Shown here: piece by piece, positions 1 through 11,985 of the stretch
Layout: each line of letters begins with the position of its first letter
How positions within the stretch are numbered: position 1 is the stretch's first letter
Assembly (NCBI GenBank): GCA_021234155.1
Contig: JAJEKV010000045.1
Span: 9,411,105 to 9,475,104, forward strand
From: Isoetes taiwanensis
Lineage: Eukaryota > Streptophyta > Lycopodiopsida > Isoetales > Isoetaceae
Length of the DNA stretch: 64,000 nucleotides
Direction of reading: 5' to 3'
Made by a program: the position numbers and the translations under genes
The notes under the pieces: generated by a model
The model's input: only the letters and a program-made list of their open reading frames with translations
Told to the model about the DNA's origin: nothing
Databases searched by the model: none

Positions 1-765
1 TCAGTCGTCTTGACTAAATTATAATACGGTTCTATCAATTATAACTCTGTCATGAATCTGGAGAACAGAAATCTCAAAGCAAATAGTCAAGAAGATCTGG
101 CCTATTTGTCTGTGTTTTGCTCCAACATCCACCATTTTCTTTCTTTTCGTTCCTTGCAGTTTTGCCCAAAATCCTCTCAAAGGTTATCAAATACCTAGAA
201 CTCCACTGTCTACAACTGTCTATACTGGTCAACAAAGCTGTTGCACTCGCCAAAGCTGTTCAGATCATTAAGCCTTGCATCAGAGATCAAATTAGGGCCA
301 TCCGGTCTGTAGCATTGGTCTACAACTCACATGCACGGGAAATAAAGCACGGGAAATTTTAGTCTTCAAAAAGCCAGACCTACCTTAGTTGCTCCAGTAA
401 ATCAAAGCTTGAGCTTGCCTGTATAAATGCGTCCGATAATTGCCCAACAATATCCTTAAATCCTACCCAACCATGTGTGAAATTGGTCTGTGCAGATAGA
501 GAGGACCGCTGTTCGTGGCTTCCATGCCATGTTTGCCGGAATGATACGAACCTAATTTGAGTTTTTGGCTATCGAAAAATTTTCCTGGTACCAATATTCC
601 TAATCCAGCCAACATCGAAATCATGCAAAAATGCTTTCTAGATTTTTGGACTATCGGAAAGTTTTCCGGGCTGCCAAAACCCTTAAAACCTAGGAACGAA
701 CCTTAAAAAAAAATCCTAAAAGGTTTTCCACTTGACGGAAAAACCGAACTTAAACAATAGGATTA
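1..765. other. Unclassified non-coding stretch
   Basis: No recognisable coding region, RNA gene or element terminus is visible here. Short open frames lack any family motif and look like chance. Confidence 0.5.
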
Positions 766-820
766 GTGGAAACCCTTCCGGGCTTCAATATGGAAACCCT
801 TCCCCGGAAGGGTTTCCGTA
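766..820. repeat. GGAAACCCTTCC motif cluster with hairpin
   Basis: The motif GGAAACCCTTCC occurs twice forward and once inverted. At 792-817 a forward copy is followed after 2 bases by its exact inverted copy, giving a 12-bp-arm hairpin. The same motif builds the larger foldback at 4932-5437, so this is probably a small or degraded relative. Confidence 0.6.
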
Positions 821-3383
821 AAGAAATATAAATAGATTATTTTTTTGGGGAAGAGATATCCACCGCTAATTAATTCTTGAAATTAATTCCTACGGCTATT
901 CTTCCGGCGATTTCTTTCCTGTAAGTGAGAATTAGAAGCAGATCAGGAAGTGTTTCAAGGGGATTAAAGGGATTAGGCAAAGGCGGAAGTGTTTCAGCGA
1001 TTCAAGAACGGTTTTAGTGAGTGATTCAATCGCCGGAATTCCTTGGTTTTTTTTTTTAACTGATGGTAATTTCTTTTTTGGAAGGTTTCTATGGCAAGGC
1101 AGTAAGCACATGAAGCACAAATCAAGCGGCTAATCCACGGTAAAATTTCTGTAATTTGCATGCTATTTTCTCTATTAATCTGCCGTTTCCTCAGCCGAAT
1201 CCCTTCTCTGTTGCTATGGCGCCTAAAAAATCCGCTGGACGTCCACCGGGAGCCCTGTTACATGAAGAGAGGCCATGTTGCATCTAGAAACAAGAACTTT
1301 GATGCCAATAATGTCATTAGAAGATGTGTTGCTAGGGCGGCAAATATTAGAGCTTCTACTAATGGTGAAGATGGACCAATCTATAACAATCCAATAGCTG
1401 CTATTGTTGAAGGGCCTGCAGACGAAATTGCAAGCCAGAAGGACGCTCCAAATGAGGTCTATTTTGTTATTTTGGTTGATTTACAGTTTCTATGAGATAT
1501 TTGATCATCTGGAATGGTAAGAACCAGGCAAATATGAACAGAACGAAGGCTTTCCTGCTAAGAGATTAGATAAAAATAGCTTTGGCAAAAGACCCATTGG
1601 TTACAAATCCCTGGAAGAGGCGGACTTCCTCCATCTCAGGTTTGGATTCTACTTTGTAAGTGGAGTTTTGCCATGCATTTGTATACCTTGGTGCAGGTCT
1701 GGTGAGCTGATCAAGTATACAGATTTATGTTAAATTGTGATAACGTTTGCCCTTGATTGTTGCCCTTTGTTGTGCTCTGCTTAAAAGTTGAACAGGGTTT
1801 TGCATAGGGTTCAGATAATACTTGTGCTGGTCAAGTACACATATCTATATAAGCTTGAAGCTTGGTTTGCATGATAATTTGCTTGAATAGCTGTACGATT
1901 TCCGGTGATATGTTACAGGCTTACTCAATAATAAAGATGCATGCGCAGATCTGTGTTGGCGTCCTGGGATAATGAAATAATGAATGCCTGATCCGAATAT
2001 GTTACTATATTGTCTTTTGGAGTCAGCTTTATGTTACCATATGTTTGTATGAGAATAAGCCTAATGGTCATGTTATGTAACTGTCTAATAAGATATAAAG
2101 TTGGATTACTGCTGCTAAGGTGGTGTTGGTAGTCCCTAATGGATTGAAACTGCATTTTTCCTTACATATAGTATCTGGCTTCCTAGATTAATGAAATACA
2201 TTTTCTGAACATAGGAGTCAGCTTTGGGTAAACACTGCTGAATCCGATGCTTTTGCCTTACCTCTGTTCTATTATGTGAGCTGAACCTCTGTTTTTAATT
2301 GGCCTAAAGCTGGCTGACCTGTAATACTGAATGGTGAATACGCAAATGGTATTCTTGAGTTAAGTTGGCATTATCTAAGATAATGGTTTGTGTAATATAC
2401 CATTTCTTCATTAACGATTTGTTCTTGATGCAAAATAGAGATTATTTTGCTGCTAGTTAAAATCTGAGTATGTTTCAGCTTATTCCAACCCAGTTTGATG
2501 GTAAGACTTGTATGGGTTTAGGATTAAGAAATCCAGCTGAAATCTATAGGTGAAGGGCGATAAGCCAAAGTTTTCCACTGCTTACCTGACGCCCCGTGTG
2601 TAGTTACCATTATTATGCTAACTTATGCATTGTTTGGGTGCAGGTAACCGGAATTCTCTCTCCTAAATTTGGTTTCGGCTGTTGTTGGGCTACAATCATG
2701 TGTCCATGTGATGAACTTGGCCAGTTGTAGTAACTTGAAGATATTTGGTGAGATCTTCCCATTGGGTTAGACCTGGTTCAATAATGATATAATACCATGA
2801 ATTCTGCTAATATTTGAGGCCATTAAGATCTGGTTGTAACATATGAAACATCATATGCTTATTAATCTACAAAGTTTAGGCCTGGTCTGATCAGACCTTC
2901 TTGTATTGATAGGATATTAAAATTCAGGGGATTGATTTTACAATTAATACACTTCATAAGTCCTGAGTGATAAAATGATTAATAATACAGATTGTAACAC
3001 TTTGAAGGATTCAAATCTTATATTTTAAGGTTTACAGTTTGCATATCGTGTCTGAAATAGTGAAGTTCATGATGGTAACAATCCTCTACTGTTAATTGGA
3101 AACTGCCTTTCACAAAACATTTATATATTACTTTGCATTCTTGTAACTAAAACTAAAGGTTAATAGTTTAATTCATTACTTCGACTAAATAATAGAAATG
3201 GGAGTAGGAATACCTGATGTGGCCTTGGTTCATGACCTCGGGTAGGTATTTGGGGACTTGTTCTTACTCTGAATGAGGCTTATAAATGTCTTAGTACTTT
3301 ATCTGACCGTAGTCTTAGTAAGAACATCATCGAAGAAGAATATTTAACAAAGACAAAGGTTATGCAATAGAGATTATGTGCTA
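821..3383. other. Unclassified, no supported gene
   Basis: No gene can be supported. A small frame at 1216-1287 begins MAPKKSAGRPPG, which resembles the basic start of a nuclear protein. It stops after 23 codons, and the frame that continues to 1495 has no family motif. It might be a broken exon, but nothing downstream confirms this. Confidence 0.4.
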
Positions 3384-3503
3384 GGGAACCCATGGGTAGG
3401 AGGGGGTTTCCGGCGGGAAACCGGGCGGTGCCGCCCGCGGGCGTTAGCCCGAGCGGCGCCGCCGGCGATTTTCCGACGGAACACCGACCGGGTCGTGGTT
3501 CCC
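3384..3503. repeat. GC-rich foldback repeat, copy 1
   Basis: The left end (GGGAACCCATGGG...GGTTTCCGGCGGGAAA) is imperfectly repeated in inverted orientation at the right end (reading back from 3503: GGGAACC...GTTCCGTCGGAAAA). Between them lies a very GC-rich core of GCCGCC/GGCGGC runs, unlike the AT-rich surroundings. The architecture and end sequences resemble 38897-39032, so the two are likely members of one short non-autonomous foldback family. No target duplication is evident. Confidence 0.55.
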
Positions 3504-4931
3504 AAGACGTGGACCACAGGGCCCGGTGTTTTGCGCATTACCGCGGCACCCGATGGGGCGAAAAAATTTCTTTCTTTCTTTCTCTCTCTCCCGGCCTTTT
3601 CGGTGGTCGATGTTCTTTGGAGGAGCGATATTTTGGACTAATCTGGTAGTTTTTGATGGCGCAGACATGAATCTCCTTGGCGCTTCCTATTATTCCTCAT
3701 TTTTTTCTTTTTCTTGTTACAGATATGAAGGCAATGAAGAGTTTTGACGATTTTTTTTTGGCAGAGGCGGTAAAATCTTTTGGCGCTTGCACATTTGAGC
3801 TTGTTCTTGTTTTTTCTCGATGTTTAATCCATTTTTGCAGGTTCTTTGCTTTGCTTGCGGTCAATCTTGCGGTTTTCTACTACTCTGTTGTGGTTTTCTA
3901 CCACTGCGTATAGTTTTTGTTTCCTGGCGGCGATCTTGTTGTCATTCTAAGGTATTGTTGTGTTATGTTATGTTAGCGTCTTAGTTTTTCGTTTGTTAAT
4001 TTGTTTTCTTTGCTAATGTTTGTTTATATTTTGGCAGGATCTTGTGGAGTAAGGAATCGGTAGTTTTTGTCTCGGGTTATGGCAGAAAAGGGAACTGAGC
4101 TGCAAAATTTGGCCGAATGATCTTGCCCAAAGACAGGGCTCCATCTTTGTACTTTATGTTCTTGGCGAAACACGGACATTGCACCTTGGTTTGGAGTTTT
4201 GAGATGAATTCCTCAGTTTGTGAGGAAAATTTGGAGATCTCATGTGCCGAAATTGGTACTGCAGAAGAACCTACAGAAGAAACATCCTAAAATCCTCGCC
4301 GGAGAGGCCTTTTCCTTTTTCACCTTTGAAGAAGAAAGCTTGCTATTTTTTTTATTAGCATGATAAAATTTAGCAAAGCTGTGTATAGCGGAAGCAATGC
4401 CCTTGGCATATGAGAAATCCAGGGGCATTTTTTTCGAGTTAGCGGTGCTCTGGTGGCGCCGCTTAGGAAACAGGGAACCAAAGTTACCAAAAAAAAACTT
4501 ACACCAAAAATACAAGCAAAACACTGGCCCTAGTGGTTTACGTAGAGCATAGTGCCATGATGCAACATAATAGAGTGCAACTTCACACGTGCACTTGTTC
4601 CCTTGGCATTTCCAGACGATATCCCTAGCCTAGTTTGTTCCAAGGTTGGGAAATGTAATACACACTATCCTGGTTAAACATTGTACATGCATGGCAGTTT
4701 AATACACGAGATTCTAAAACTTCAATATGTTTGCATGCCTTCAATTCAATTCAATTTTAAGCTTTGATAACAAAATAATTTGACCGAAAGAACCATGATC
4801 TAAAACCAGGACTTCCCATAATTTGTACCTTGCAAGAAGTTCCATGTTATGTTGGGTGTTACGTGCCAGAATTTTTGAGATTATGTTATATTGGGTGTTA
4901 AAAAGCTGGTCTCAATTCTTAGTTAATCTTA
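3504..4931. other. Unclassified, pyrimidine-rich spacer
   Basis: T-rich sequence with several 'tttttcttgttacag'-like tracts resembling splice acceptors, but no coding motif was recognised on either strand. Confidence 0.4.
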
Positions 4932-5437
4932 CCCCATGGAGTTTCTAACTGCATGTGGAAACCTAACCTATTTTCCTCCTCATGTGGAAACCTAACCTGT
5001 TTTCCTCTTCCTATGGAAACCCTTCCTATTTTCCTCCTCCTGTGGAAACCCTTCCCAATTTCCATCATGCAAGGAAATCGGGAAGGGTTTCCACTCAAAA
5101 TTTGAATTTTGAGTGACGTGCGCTCGATGGACGTGCGCCTTAATGTCGGGCGTCCGTGTGGAAAGGCGTGAGCCATAAAGGCTCACGTGTGTAAATATTT
5201 TGAAAAAAAATAATTTTGTGGAAACCCTTCCGGATTTCCATGGAAACCCTTCCGGATTTTCCAATATGGAAACCCTTCCGGTTTTCCGTGGAAACCCTTC
5301 CGGGTTCTAATGGAAACCCTTCCGGGTTTTCAAATTCTGGAAAACCGGAAACCCTTCCGGGTTTTATTGAAAACCCGAAAGGGTTTCCATTAAAACCCGG
5401 AAGGGTTTCCACGGAAACCCGGAAGGGTTTCCATGGG
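4932..5437. repeat. Foldback repeat made of GGAAACCCTTCC units
   Basis: Roughly a dozen copies of GGAAACCCTTCC(GG) or close variants occur. Most are forward in 4958-5360 and inverted (CCGGAAGGGTTTCC) in 5370-5437, so the block can fold on itself. Nested in the middle are two separate hairpins: 5093-5114 (ACTCAAAATT arms, 2-base loop) and 5167-5187 (CGTGAGCC arms, 5-base loop). The outer ends CCCATGG (4932) and CCATGGG (5437) are inverted. No target duplication is seen. It abuts the broken pectinesterase exon. Confidence 0.65.
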
Positions 5438-5460
5438 AGGCCAACCCAAATCGGGCGTAC

Positions 5461-5904
5461 TTAAAACCATCGAGACAAAACTGTGCTCTCTGCTCCATTT
5501 CCAACAAATCTGATATGCTGCTTATGTTTTGGCACTAAAACAGTTCCATAATATGTTCCTGGCTTGATCTTTGTGACAGAATTCCACATGGGCACTGCAT
5601 CTATGGCCTGCTGAACTGCAGAAAAATGTCCTGATCTGTCCTCTTTCGAAACTATCAGCAGATTCTGAACTTCCTGTGCTAATTTTGCCCTGTTTTTCTG
5701 TTTCTTCCATTGATTTTCATGATCAGACGCTCTTCTTGGCCTTTTAATCTTGCTTGCTGGATCGAAAAACCCCGCTTTGAGGTTTTTGATCTTGTCAAAA
5801 CCATTTTTTGATCCGGGAAAATGGTCTGATGCTTTGATCTGGGAAAAGAAATTGGCCGCGATCATCAAGAGGGTAAGGAAAAACAGAGAAAGAGGGTGAA
5901 TCAT
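5461..5904 (-). pseudogene. Pectinesterase (pectin methylesterase) first exon, truncated
   Basis: The frame encodes 147 residues. Residues 1-25 form a hydrophobic signal peptide ending near QIKA, followed by a basic linker. From about residue 84 the sequence matches the start of the pectinesterase beta-helix domain: VSKEDRSGHFSAVQQAIDAVP, then IKPGTY and VPKHKQHIRFVGNGAESTV. Family members read DGSG.F.TVQ.AIDAVP and I.PG.Y.E.V.VPK..I...G.G...T. The enzyme would be secreted and de-esterify cell-wall pectin. The frame stops at 5461, just before the region where the family continues with a W-N-D-type motif. All catalytic residues (QxAF/QD/D) are therefore absent, and no continuation is found down to position 1. 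The foldback at 4932-5437 begins 24 bases beyond. It is either an exon cut off by repeat insertion or an exon with a very distant partner. The family call is firm; the pseudogene status is inferred. Confidence 0.75.
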
Positions 5905-7534
5905 TCTTGCAAAAACGTCTTCTGATCAATCCGACAGGGAAAAAAAAAGAACAGAGTAATGGGGATTAAATTGGTCACGACGGACCTGCCATTTGAATTA
6001 TTATTTGCCTTGAAGAGTACGACCTTAACTGAGAGATCAGGTAGTAAAGAGTAGGTAAATGATCAGAAATTTTGCAGCGCAAGAATTAAAGGATCTGCTA
6101 CAATCCGGCAGCAATTTACAGAAGACTAATAGGGATTATTTAAACAAACATAAACTGATGATCTAAGCAAAGCAGGAACATGACGGTATTAAAAAACTGC
6201 CTGCACCGGAATGCGACGCCATAGGTTAAAGAACCAATGTGACAGAGAATTCAGAAGACCAAACACGGAATTGGGCACCCTTTTTCCATTGATTCAGAAC
6301 AAACTCCTCTGTTTTTTACACAATTTTCGACTTGGGTTGTACAATTCCGGTGTGAATCCGCCATAGCTGCGCCGGAATGCATGAATGTAAGTCTTTGAAG
6401 GGCAGGTTTGGCAGAAAAACAGGGACCCAGAAACTGGAGAACAAGAATTCTGTGCCGAAAACGGATTTAAGACTGGCCTGGTAAAAGAGAATTAAAGAGT
6501 AGCATGATTTCCGATTGTCGCAGTCAAGAATGGATCGAATTTGTCATGCATAGCGCGATTGACAAAGAAGGAGGTCTGATTTAGGAATAAATCTGGTAGA
6601 CGGATGAAGACTGGAGAATAGACTGTGTAACGGAACGCGGAGGGCTGCGATTGTGCGGGCGAGTTTGATCTAAGCCGTCCACGTGTCAAGAAGAGTCACG
6701 GATTTTGCCACTGCACAACGGTCCAATGGACCTGTCTAATGGACGACCACTGCTGACGTGTCTAATTGAGATTGGACCTTATACATACGTTGTAATCTAC
6801 CTCACCAGCTCTAATTCTCCATGGTTGTATATTGTTGTTAGAAGTTGACCTAATTTTTGTCATGTCTTTGACCTTGGTCAACCCACAAAACCTGCCTACC
6901 CCGACAACCCACTAATATCCTCCTAACTTAATCTATCCTCTCAGTCTTTCAAATTGTTGTCCTCAAAACTGTCCAGTTCTCCATCTCACCTTATAGTAGC
7001 CGTTCTGCTCTTTGCTTATATACTTGTGACATTAAGGGCACATGCCAAAAACGTTGGAAATTTTGCCTATTTTTACTGGGAGAGAGAGGTGCTCCGTTAG
7101 TGAAGGAGGTCAGTTTTCAATCTTCCATTGTCGATCACAAATCCTCAGTTAAATCACTCAGAAATCTTGTTCATCCCCCTTCTCTCTATGGCATATCACT
7201 TCTCTCGTATGAAAATGATTTCAATCTTCCATCGGCGAAACACTGAGATCCTCAAGTCAACCACATCCCCCAAAAAAAAAATGGCGGCCCATCCCCGGTA
7301 TGGCATATCACCTCTCTCGTATGGCATACGGAGGGGATACCCCTCCTCCAAATTTATGCAAGCATGTGGCCACCCTTATTGACACCATCTTTGTGGTTGA
7401 AGCCCAGATTGCACTCCAGTGGAAGATTAGAGGTGGAGAGGTGGAGAAGCCTGAGAGCTCCACGACAGCAAGAAGTTTGGCATTCCACTACAGTCCAAGA
7501 AATTCCGATGTGGTTGGAAATCTCAAAATTTCCA
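5905..7534. other. Upstream of the pectinesterase exon; unclassified
   Basis: No other gene was recognised. An imperfect local duplication is present: 'tatggcatatcac.tctctcgtatg' occurs at about 7188-7212 and 7300-7324, each preceded by a related 'ttcaatcttccat' segment. There are no element termini. Confidence 0.4.
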
Positions 7535-8449
7535 ATGTCCGGATCTCTCGAAGTGACCGACTATAAGCTTAGCCCGCTATGGGTCCCAGCAGCCGAGCTT
7601 AGCAGGGACTTCCTGCTACTTCGCCATTAGCCTTGTTGTGTGGTGCTCAGTCACTCCATAGCCTAGCCTGGTGGGCTCAATGTATAGGTCACATATAATA
7701 GGAACAAAAGGGTTCTAAACTAGGAGCATCATCTAAATAATGGCTACTAGGTCTATACCCCTCTTTCCAATACATGAGGTGCTAAAATGAGATCAATCAA
7801 TATTATTTATCTACATAACATGATAAATCAAGAATAACATCTAATCCTAATAATATGCATCTAACCTACAATTAGGGTTCATTGATTAGGGTTCATGATC
7901 CAAACTGAGGGTTCTAGAATGGCTCTGCTAGAGACACAAGATAATAACTCATCTGGAATGCTAGCTTCTAGATAATCTACCAAAGAATCTACTCAAAATA
8001 CCTAGAGGAACTTCCACCATCTTTTGGGATCTCCATCACCTTGCAAGTATTTTGGAATAGATTCCTTTTCTTTTGATATGCACGAACTTCTGGGGCTACT
8101 GCACTAAGCTGTACTGCAGCAGGCTATTCTCGAAAAGACGTTATGAATGCGAACTGAGGTCAAGAATTGCTGGAGCCAGCAAATGCCCTAGGTCTAGGGT
8201 TTAGCTCTTAGTAGGTTAGGGTTTACATGACATGATGTGGCTCCAATGAGATGTATCCATGTGGCCTGTCGCCAATAGGATGGAAACATGTGAAAAATGG
8301 TTCTACACCTAAGGTTGGCTAAGTTATATAATGACTTAGCTATGCCCCTTCCCCACGCTAATGTATATAACTCTACTAAGGTAGGCTTGTATGGTGACAT
8401 GGCCTAGAATATATATATTTATACCGTATATTTTTAGGGGAATGTCACA
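7535..8449 (-). mobile_element. LTR fragment, 5' (U3-side) part, family of the 18.65-kb solo LTR
   Basis: Read on the minus strand from 8449, this begins TGTGACATTCCCC...AAATATACGG and can be followed with substitutions along the solo LTR at 18654-20265. Shared blocks include the paired 'taacttagccaacctta' and 'attagggttcatt' segments and the 'tagcgggcta(g/a)gctta' block. Homology stops near 7535, corresponding to solo-LTR position about 19552. A polypurine tract sits immediately upstream, so this looks like the front of a 3' LTR. Confidence 0.75.
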
Positions 8450-8465
8450 CCCCCCCTCCCCCTCC
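8450..8465 (-). other. Polypurine tract next to LTR start
   Basis: On the minus strand the 16 bases GGAGGGGGAGGGGGGG directly precede the LTR start TGTGACATT. This is the position expected for plus-strand priming in an LTR retrotransposon, and it supports the LTR boundary at 8449. Confidence 0.7.
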
Positions 8466-9834
8466 AAGCATAATGATGTCCTCGCCATTGCGATAAGGTG
8501 AAATGAACCTGCATCAACCTTAAACAACAATAACAGTAAGGAATATGATACTTACAATTTTATTAACGATACACTTCTAGCACTTAATTATATCAATTAC
8601 TGCAAAGGTTATACTTATATACGTATACAAAATTAATAGCCTTAATACAACATTGTAATAACATATTATCATAATAAAATACTTGGGAGTCATAACTAAA
8701 GACAAAATTTATAATCCCTATTCTTCTCATGATGTGCTCCCTCCACCTGTTGCTCCTCCTCTGCTGGCTTGCAAGCAGCGCATCACGTTAGTTTTATCAA
8801 TAAATTATGTGGTTTTAAGAGGACCACCCCCCTTACCTCCTTGAGCCAAACTACTAGCTCAAAGTCAACTCTACTTACCTGCACTAAATCATGGCATAAG
8901 GAACATTTAAGATGATCCCAGCATCGCCCGTGTTCACATGCCGACCTCTACATGACCTCTAGTCAGGCCGGGTTTGGTAGGCTTTCACATCCTACCAGCT
9001 GATTAATACAGGATTGCACTATTAGATATTGTTTTATGGCTCATTCCGAATGAAGCTTGCAAAAAATTACCATGCATTTTTAGATTTTGAGGCAGTTATT
9101 AAGCAAATTCTAAGGCTTCTAGATCCTTGTGCAAACAAGCAGAAAAGTTTCCGACTTTGGTTTCTCACCACAAGAATCCATGGAGGCCAAAGGCTGCTGT
9201 TAAATTCCAGTTGAAAAATGTTTGTGTATGGGTGTTACAAACTTTATGACTTTCAGAATAATGGGATCAATCTGCTCTATCTTTATGGTAATTTTTACTT
9301 ATGTTCTATTTGTTTTATTGTGATGAAATTCAAAAGCTACAGGTGATGAAAGCCTCAAATGAATTCTAGTTTTTTTCTGGTTTGAATTCTAAAGATTTTG
9401 TCACACCCGGGGGGGGGACTCCCTAAGGCCCCGAAGGGGCCAAAACTTTTTTTTTGCAACACAAACCATTAACATCCAGCATATAAAAATTAAATCCCCT
9501 AACACATAACAACCAACACATAACAACCATTGACATTAACAACCAACACATAACTACCATTGACATTAATTAACAAAACCATTGGGTCCAGGCATATTTA
9601 AATTAAAATCCCCCTTAAACCCCCTTTGGTTTGGGTGCATATTCACACGGGGGGTGACGTAGGGCAGCGAGAGCCCTCATAATTGTATTTTGCACGTACA
9701 AAATCAACACCATATAGTATTCTGCTTGAAATCTTATAGTATTTTGCGAATCTTGTTATACAGTATAGCAAATTTTGTACTTGCATACCCCACAAACGAG
9801 GAACTTTACGTACGGTGTAGATTAAAGAATAAGG
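8466..9834. other. Probable LTR-element internal remnant and unclassified DNA
   Basis: It lies between two same-strand LTR pieces and upstream of the polypurine tract, so part is presumably former internal sequence, but no gag or pol motif survives. At about 9399 'TGTCACACCCGGGGGGGGG' resembles a plant LTR start on the plus strand; no matching end was found. Confidence 0.4.
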
Positions 9835-10323
9835 GGTGAATATGCCTATCCAACAGCAAAAAAAATGCATAAAAATGAGGGTAACTCGGGCTCAGACTCA
9901 AGGGGATCAACTGACGATGTCGATAGGGCCTCCGGATAACAATAGCCGGAACCATGACAACGACACTGGCTGGCATAGAACAATGGCTAGGGTAGTCCAT
10001 CTGTCCTTCCTGTGCGCACTTTGCAGATAGGCTGGAACATGCTATGGCAAGGTTGTAGCCTTTCGAAGCCATAATCTCATGGAATCACCCTGTGAGACTA
10101 CTCCAAGTTGCATCTCCCCGTTCTGATGAGGCATGAAAGGGGTGAGTCCCCTCCCGTAGCACGATGGTTCCATGGATGGCTAGAGGATCGTGGCACCACT
10201 AGCGCCCACACATCCATACCTGACTTACTCCCCAAAATCCATAGGCCGACCCCAGCGGTGCCCATTGAGTCCAGAGCATTCTTATAGGTACATATCCTGC
10301 GACCTAGGGGATGTCAGACCCAT
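9835..10323 (-). mobile_element. LTR fragment, central-to-3' part of the same family
   Basis: Read on the minus strand from 10323 (ATGGGTCTGACATCCCC) this matches the solo LTR from about 19553. It includes the shared 'gagatgcaac..ggagtagtctc', 'ccatgagatt' and 'catctgcaaagt.cgcaca' type segments and 'gagtctgagcc' at about 19957-19967. Near 9850 it appears to skip about 90 bp of the solo LTR and then loses similarity. It begins almost exactly where the 7535-8449 fragment ends in LTR coordinates. Confidence 0.7.
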
Positions 10324-11394
10324 ACTAGAAAAAATTTTGATGCAGCATACCTCTCTATAGAAATTTTCATCTCCTTTTCTGAAGTGTTATGTTCATAGCC
10401 ATTGTTCTTAAGTCATTAGGCAATGTTTCAGAAAGAATTCTCAAGGCATCCGATCAACAGTCCATAGGTTTTCTCCAGCTAGGAGCTACGCGTCCCATCA
10501 TCTGGTAGTAGCATGCTTGTATAATATGTGCCACTGATGACATGGTAGTCGAATATGAACTCCACGTCTGGATATTTCTAAAGAGTGTGTATGCAGTACA
10601 ATTTTAATGTGAACTGTAGATGATAAAATAAGACAAGGCATGCGCTGCATATCTTCCACAAACCTACTACATGCGAAGAAGAAAATACAAAATAGGAACT
10701 CAAATTTCATCTTTCTTGTATGCTTATAAAACAATTTCAATTGGATATTGTTTCTACATATTGCCACCAAATTTCCTTGCATTAGATCGCACCTCAAGTT
10801 GGTGGCAATTTTCCTGGTGTTTTGCTGCCATAACACAGGAGGAACAGAAAGAGAACAACTATCATATATACATCCATCCATCCATAACCTCAATTACAAC
10901 ATGAAATAGAGATTAATCATACAACTTATGGATGCAAGGGTCAGTTAGAAGCTCAAGCTATCTAAGTACTAACATGTGCCTTGGCTAGAGCCATTATCAC
11001 TAAGAGTATCCATGTGGATGGTCTGAGTAGATATGCTCAAGCAGCTCCTCCTTCACCAAATTCTCCTCAGAATTGAGGTTAGAGGCCTGAATGGCCTCAA
11101 TGGCCTAATAATACTAATTAATAATAATTAGCTAGGCAATTAGTTATTAATTAGCCCCTTTTGATTTAATCCATAATGGCCGCAAAATACCCATGGTGAC
11201 GTGTCATGATATTTATGCGTATACTGCATAAATGCATGGAACATCATATTAGGTGATCTCATCATCGCCTACGATCACGTGCTTAACCAATTTTGTATCT
11301 TACAATGCATATCACTCTCTCCACCTTCGCTCTATGTATACGCTAAGATAACTAACTTACTTGATGGGCCGATGTCGACTAATTCGAAGGCGAC
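10324..11394. other. Unclassified spacer
   Basis: No coding, RNA or element terminus was recognised. The local repeat 'ataatactaattaataataattag' near 11106 is simple AT-rich sequence. Confidence 0.4.
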
Positions 11395-11985
11395 TTAGCC
11401 ATCAAATTGCTCCATTCGAGAAACTTCATCCAATTGCCTCAAATTGAGGAGTGGTTGTGTTTTAATGTATCGGAGGTTTTGGTAGTCTGTATGAGCTTTC
11501 TACCAAGCAAATAGTGCCTCGAAATCCTTAAAGCTCTTATGACTGCGATAAGTTTCTGGTCATGGGGTGTGAAATGCTGCTCAACATCATTCATCTTCTT
11601 TAAATCATAAGCCACAACTTGTGTCTTTTGCTACCAATGTATCCTTACTTGGGTCCGATATGGTCAGCACTGGTGCTGTGGTCAAAGCTTCCTTAAGCTT
11701 GTCAAACGAAGTTTATACACTCTGGATCCAATGTACAACACAATCCTAGAGTTTCTGATGCTTAATGAGATCCGAAAGGGTGCTGCCCACTTAGCAAAGT
11801 GCTTCACAAATCTTCTATAATACTTCACAAAGAAGCTTCTTAATTTCGACATATTCTTTGGTATTGGCCAATAGATTATTGCTTCGATCTTGGATGGGTC
11901 GGCAGTGATTCCTTCTGGCGACACCATTTGGCCTAGATACTTCACTTTAGGTGTTGCAAAGTGGCATTTTGAAAGCTTGCAAGTC
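11395..11985 (-). pseudogene. Ty3/gypsy retrotransposon pol fragment (RT end to RNase H)
   Basis: The order of motifs on the minus strand is: KLSKCHF..PKVKYLGQMVSPEGI, then ADPSKIEAI..WPIPKNMSKLRSFF and YYRRFVKHFAKWAAP (end of the reverse transcriptase thumb region). After a frame change come FDKLKEALTTAPVLTISDPSKD and the RNase H-like YDLKKMNDVEQHFTPHDQKLIAVIRAL.ISRHYLLGRK, then LNLRQ. This is the classic Ty3/gypsy layout. At least two frameshifts and several stops show it is dead. The 5' part of pol, integrase and LTRs are not adjacent; the LTR pieces at 7.5-10.3 kb on the same strand may or may not belong to it. Confidence 0.85.

Noticed and set aside
3444-3668. Arginine-rich open frames on both strands
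   Set aside because: Produced by the GC-rich foldback; no family motif and no continuation.
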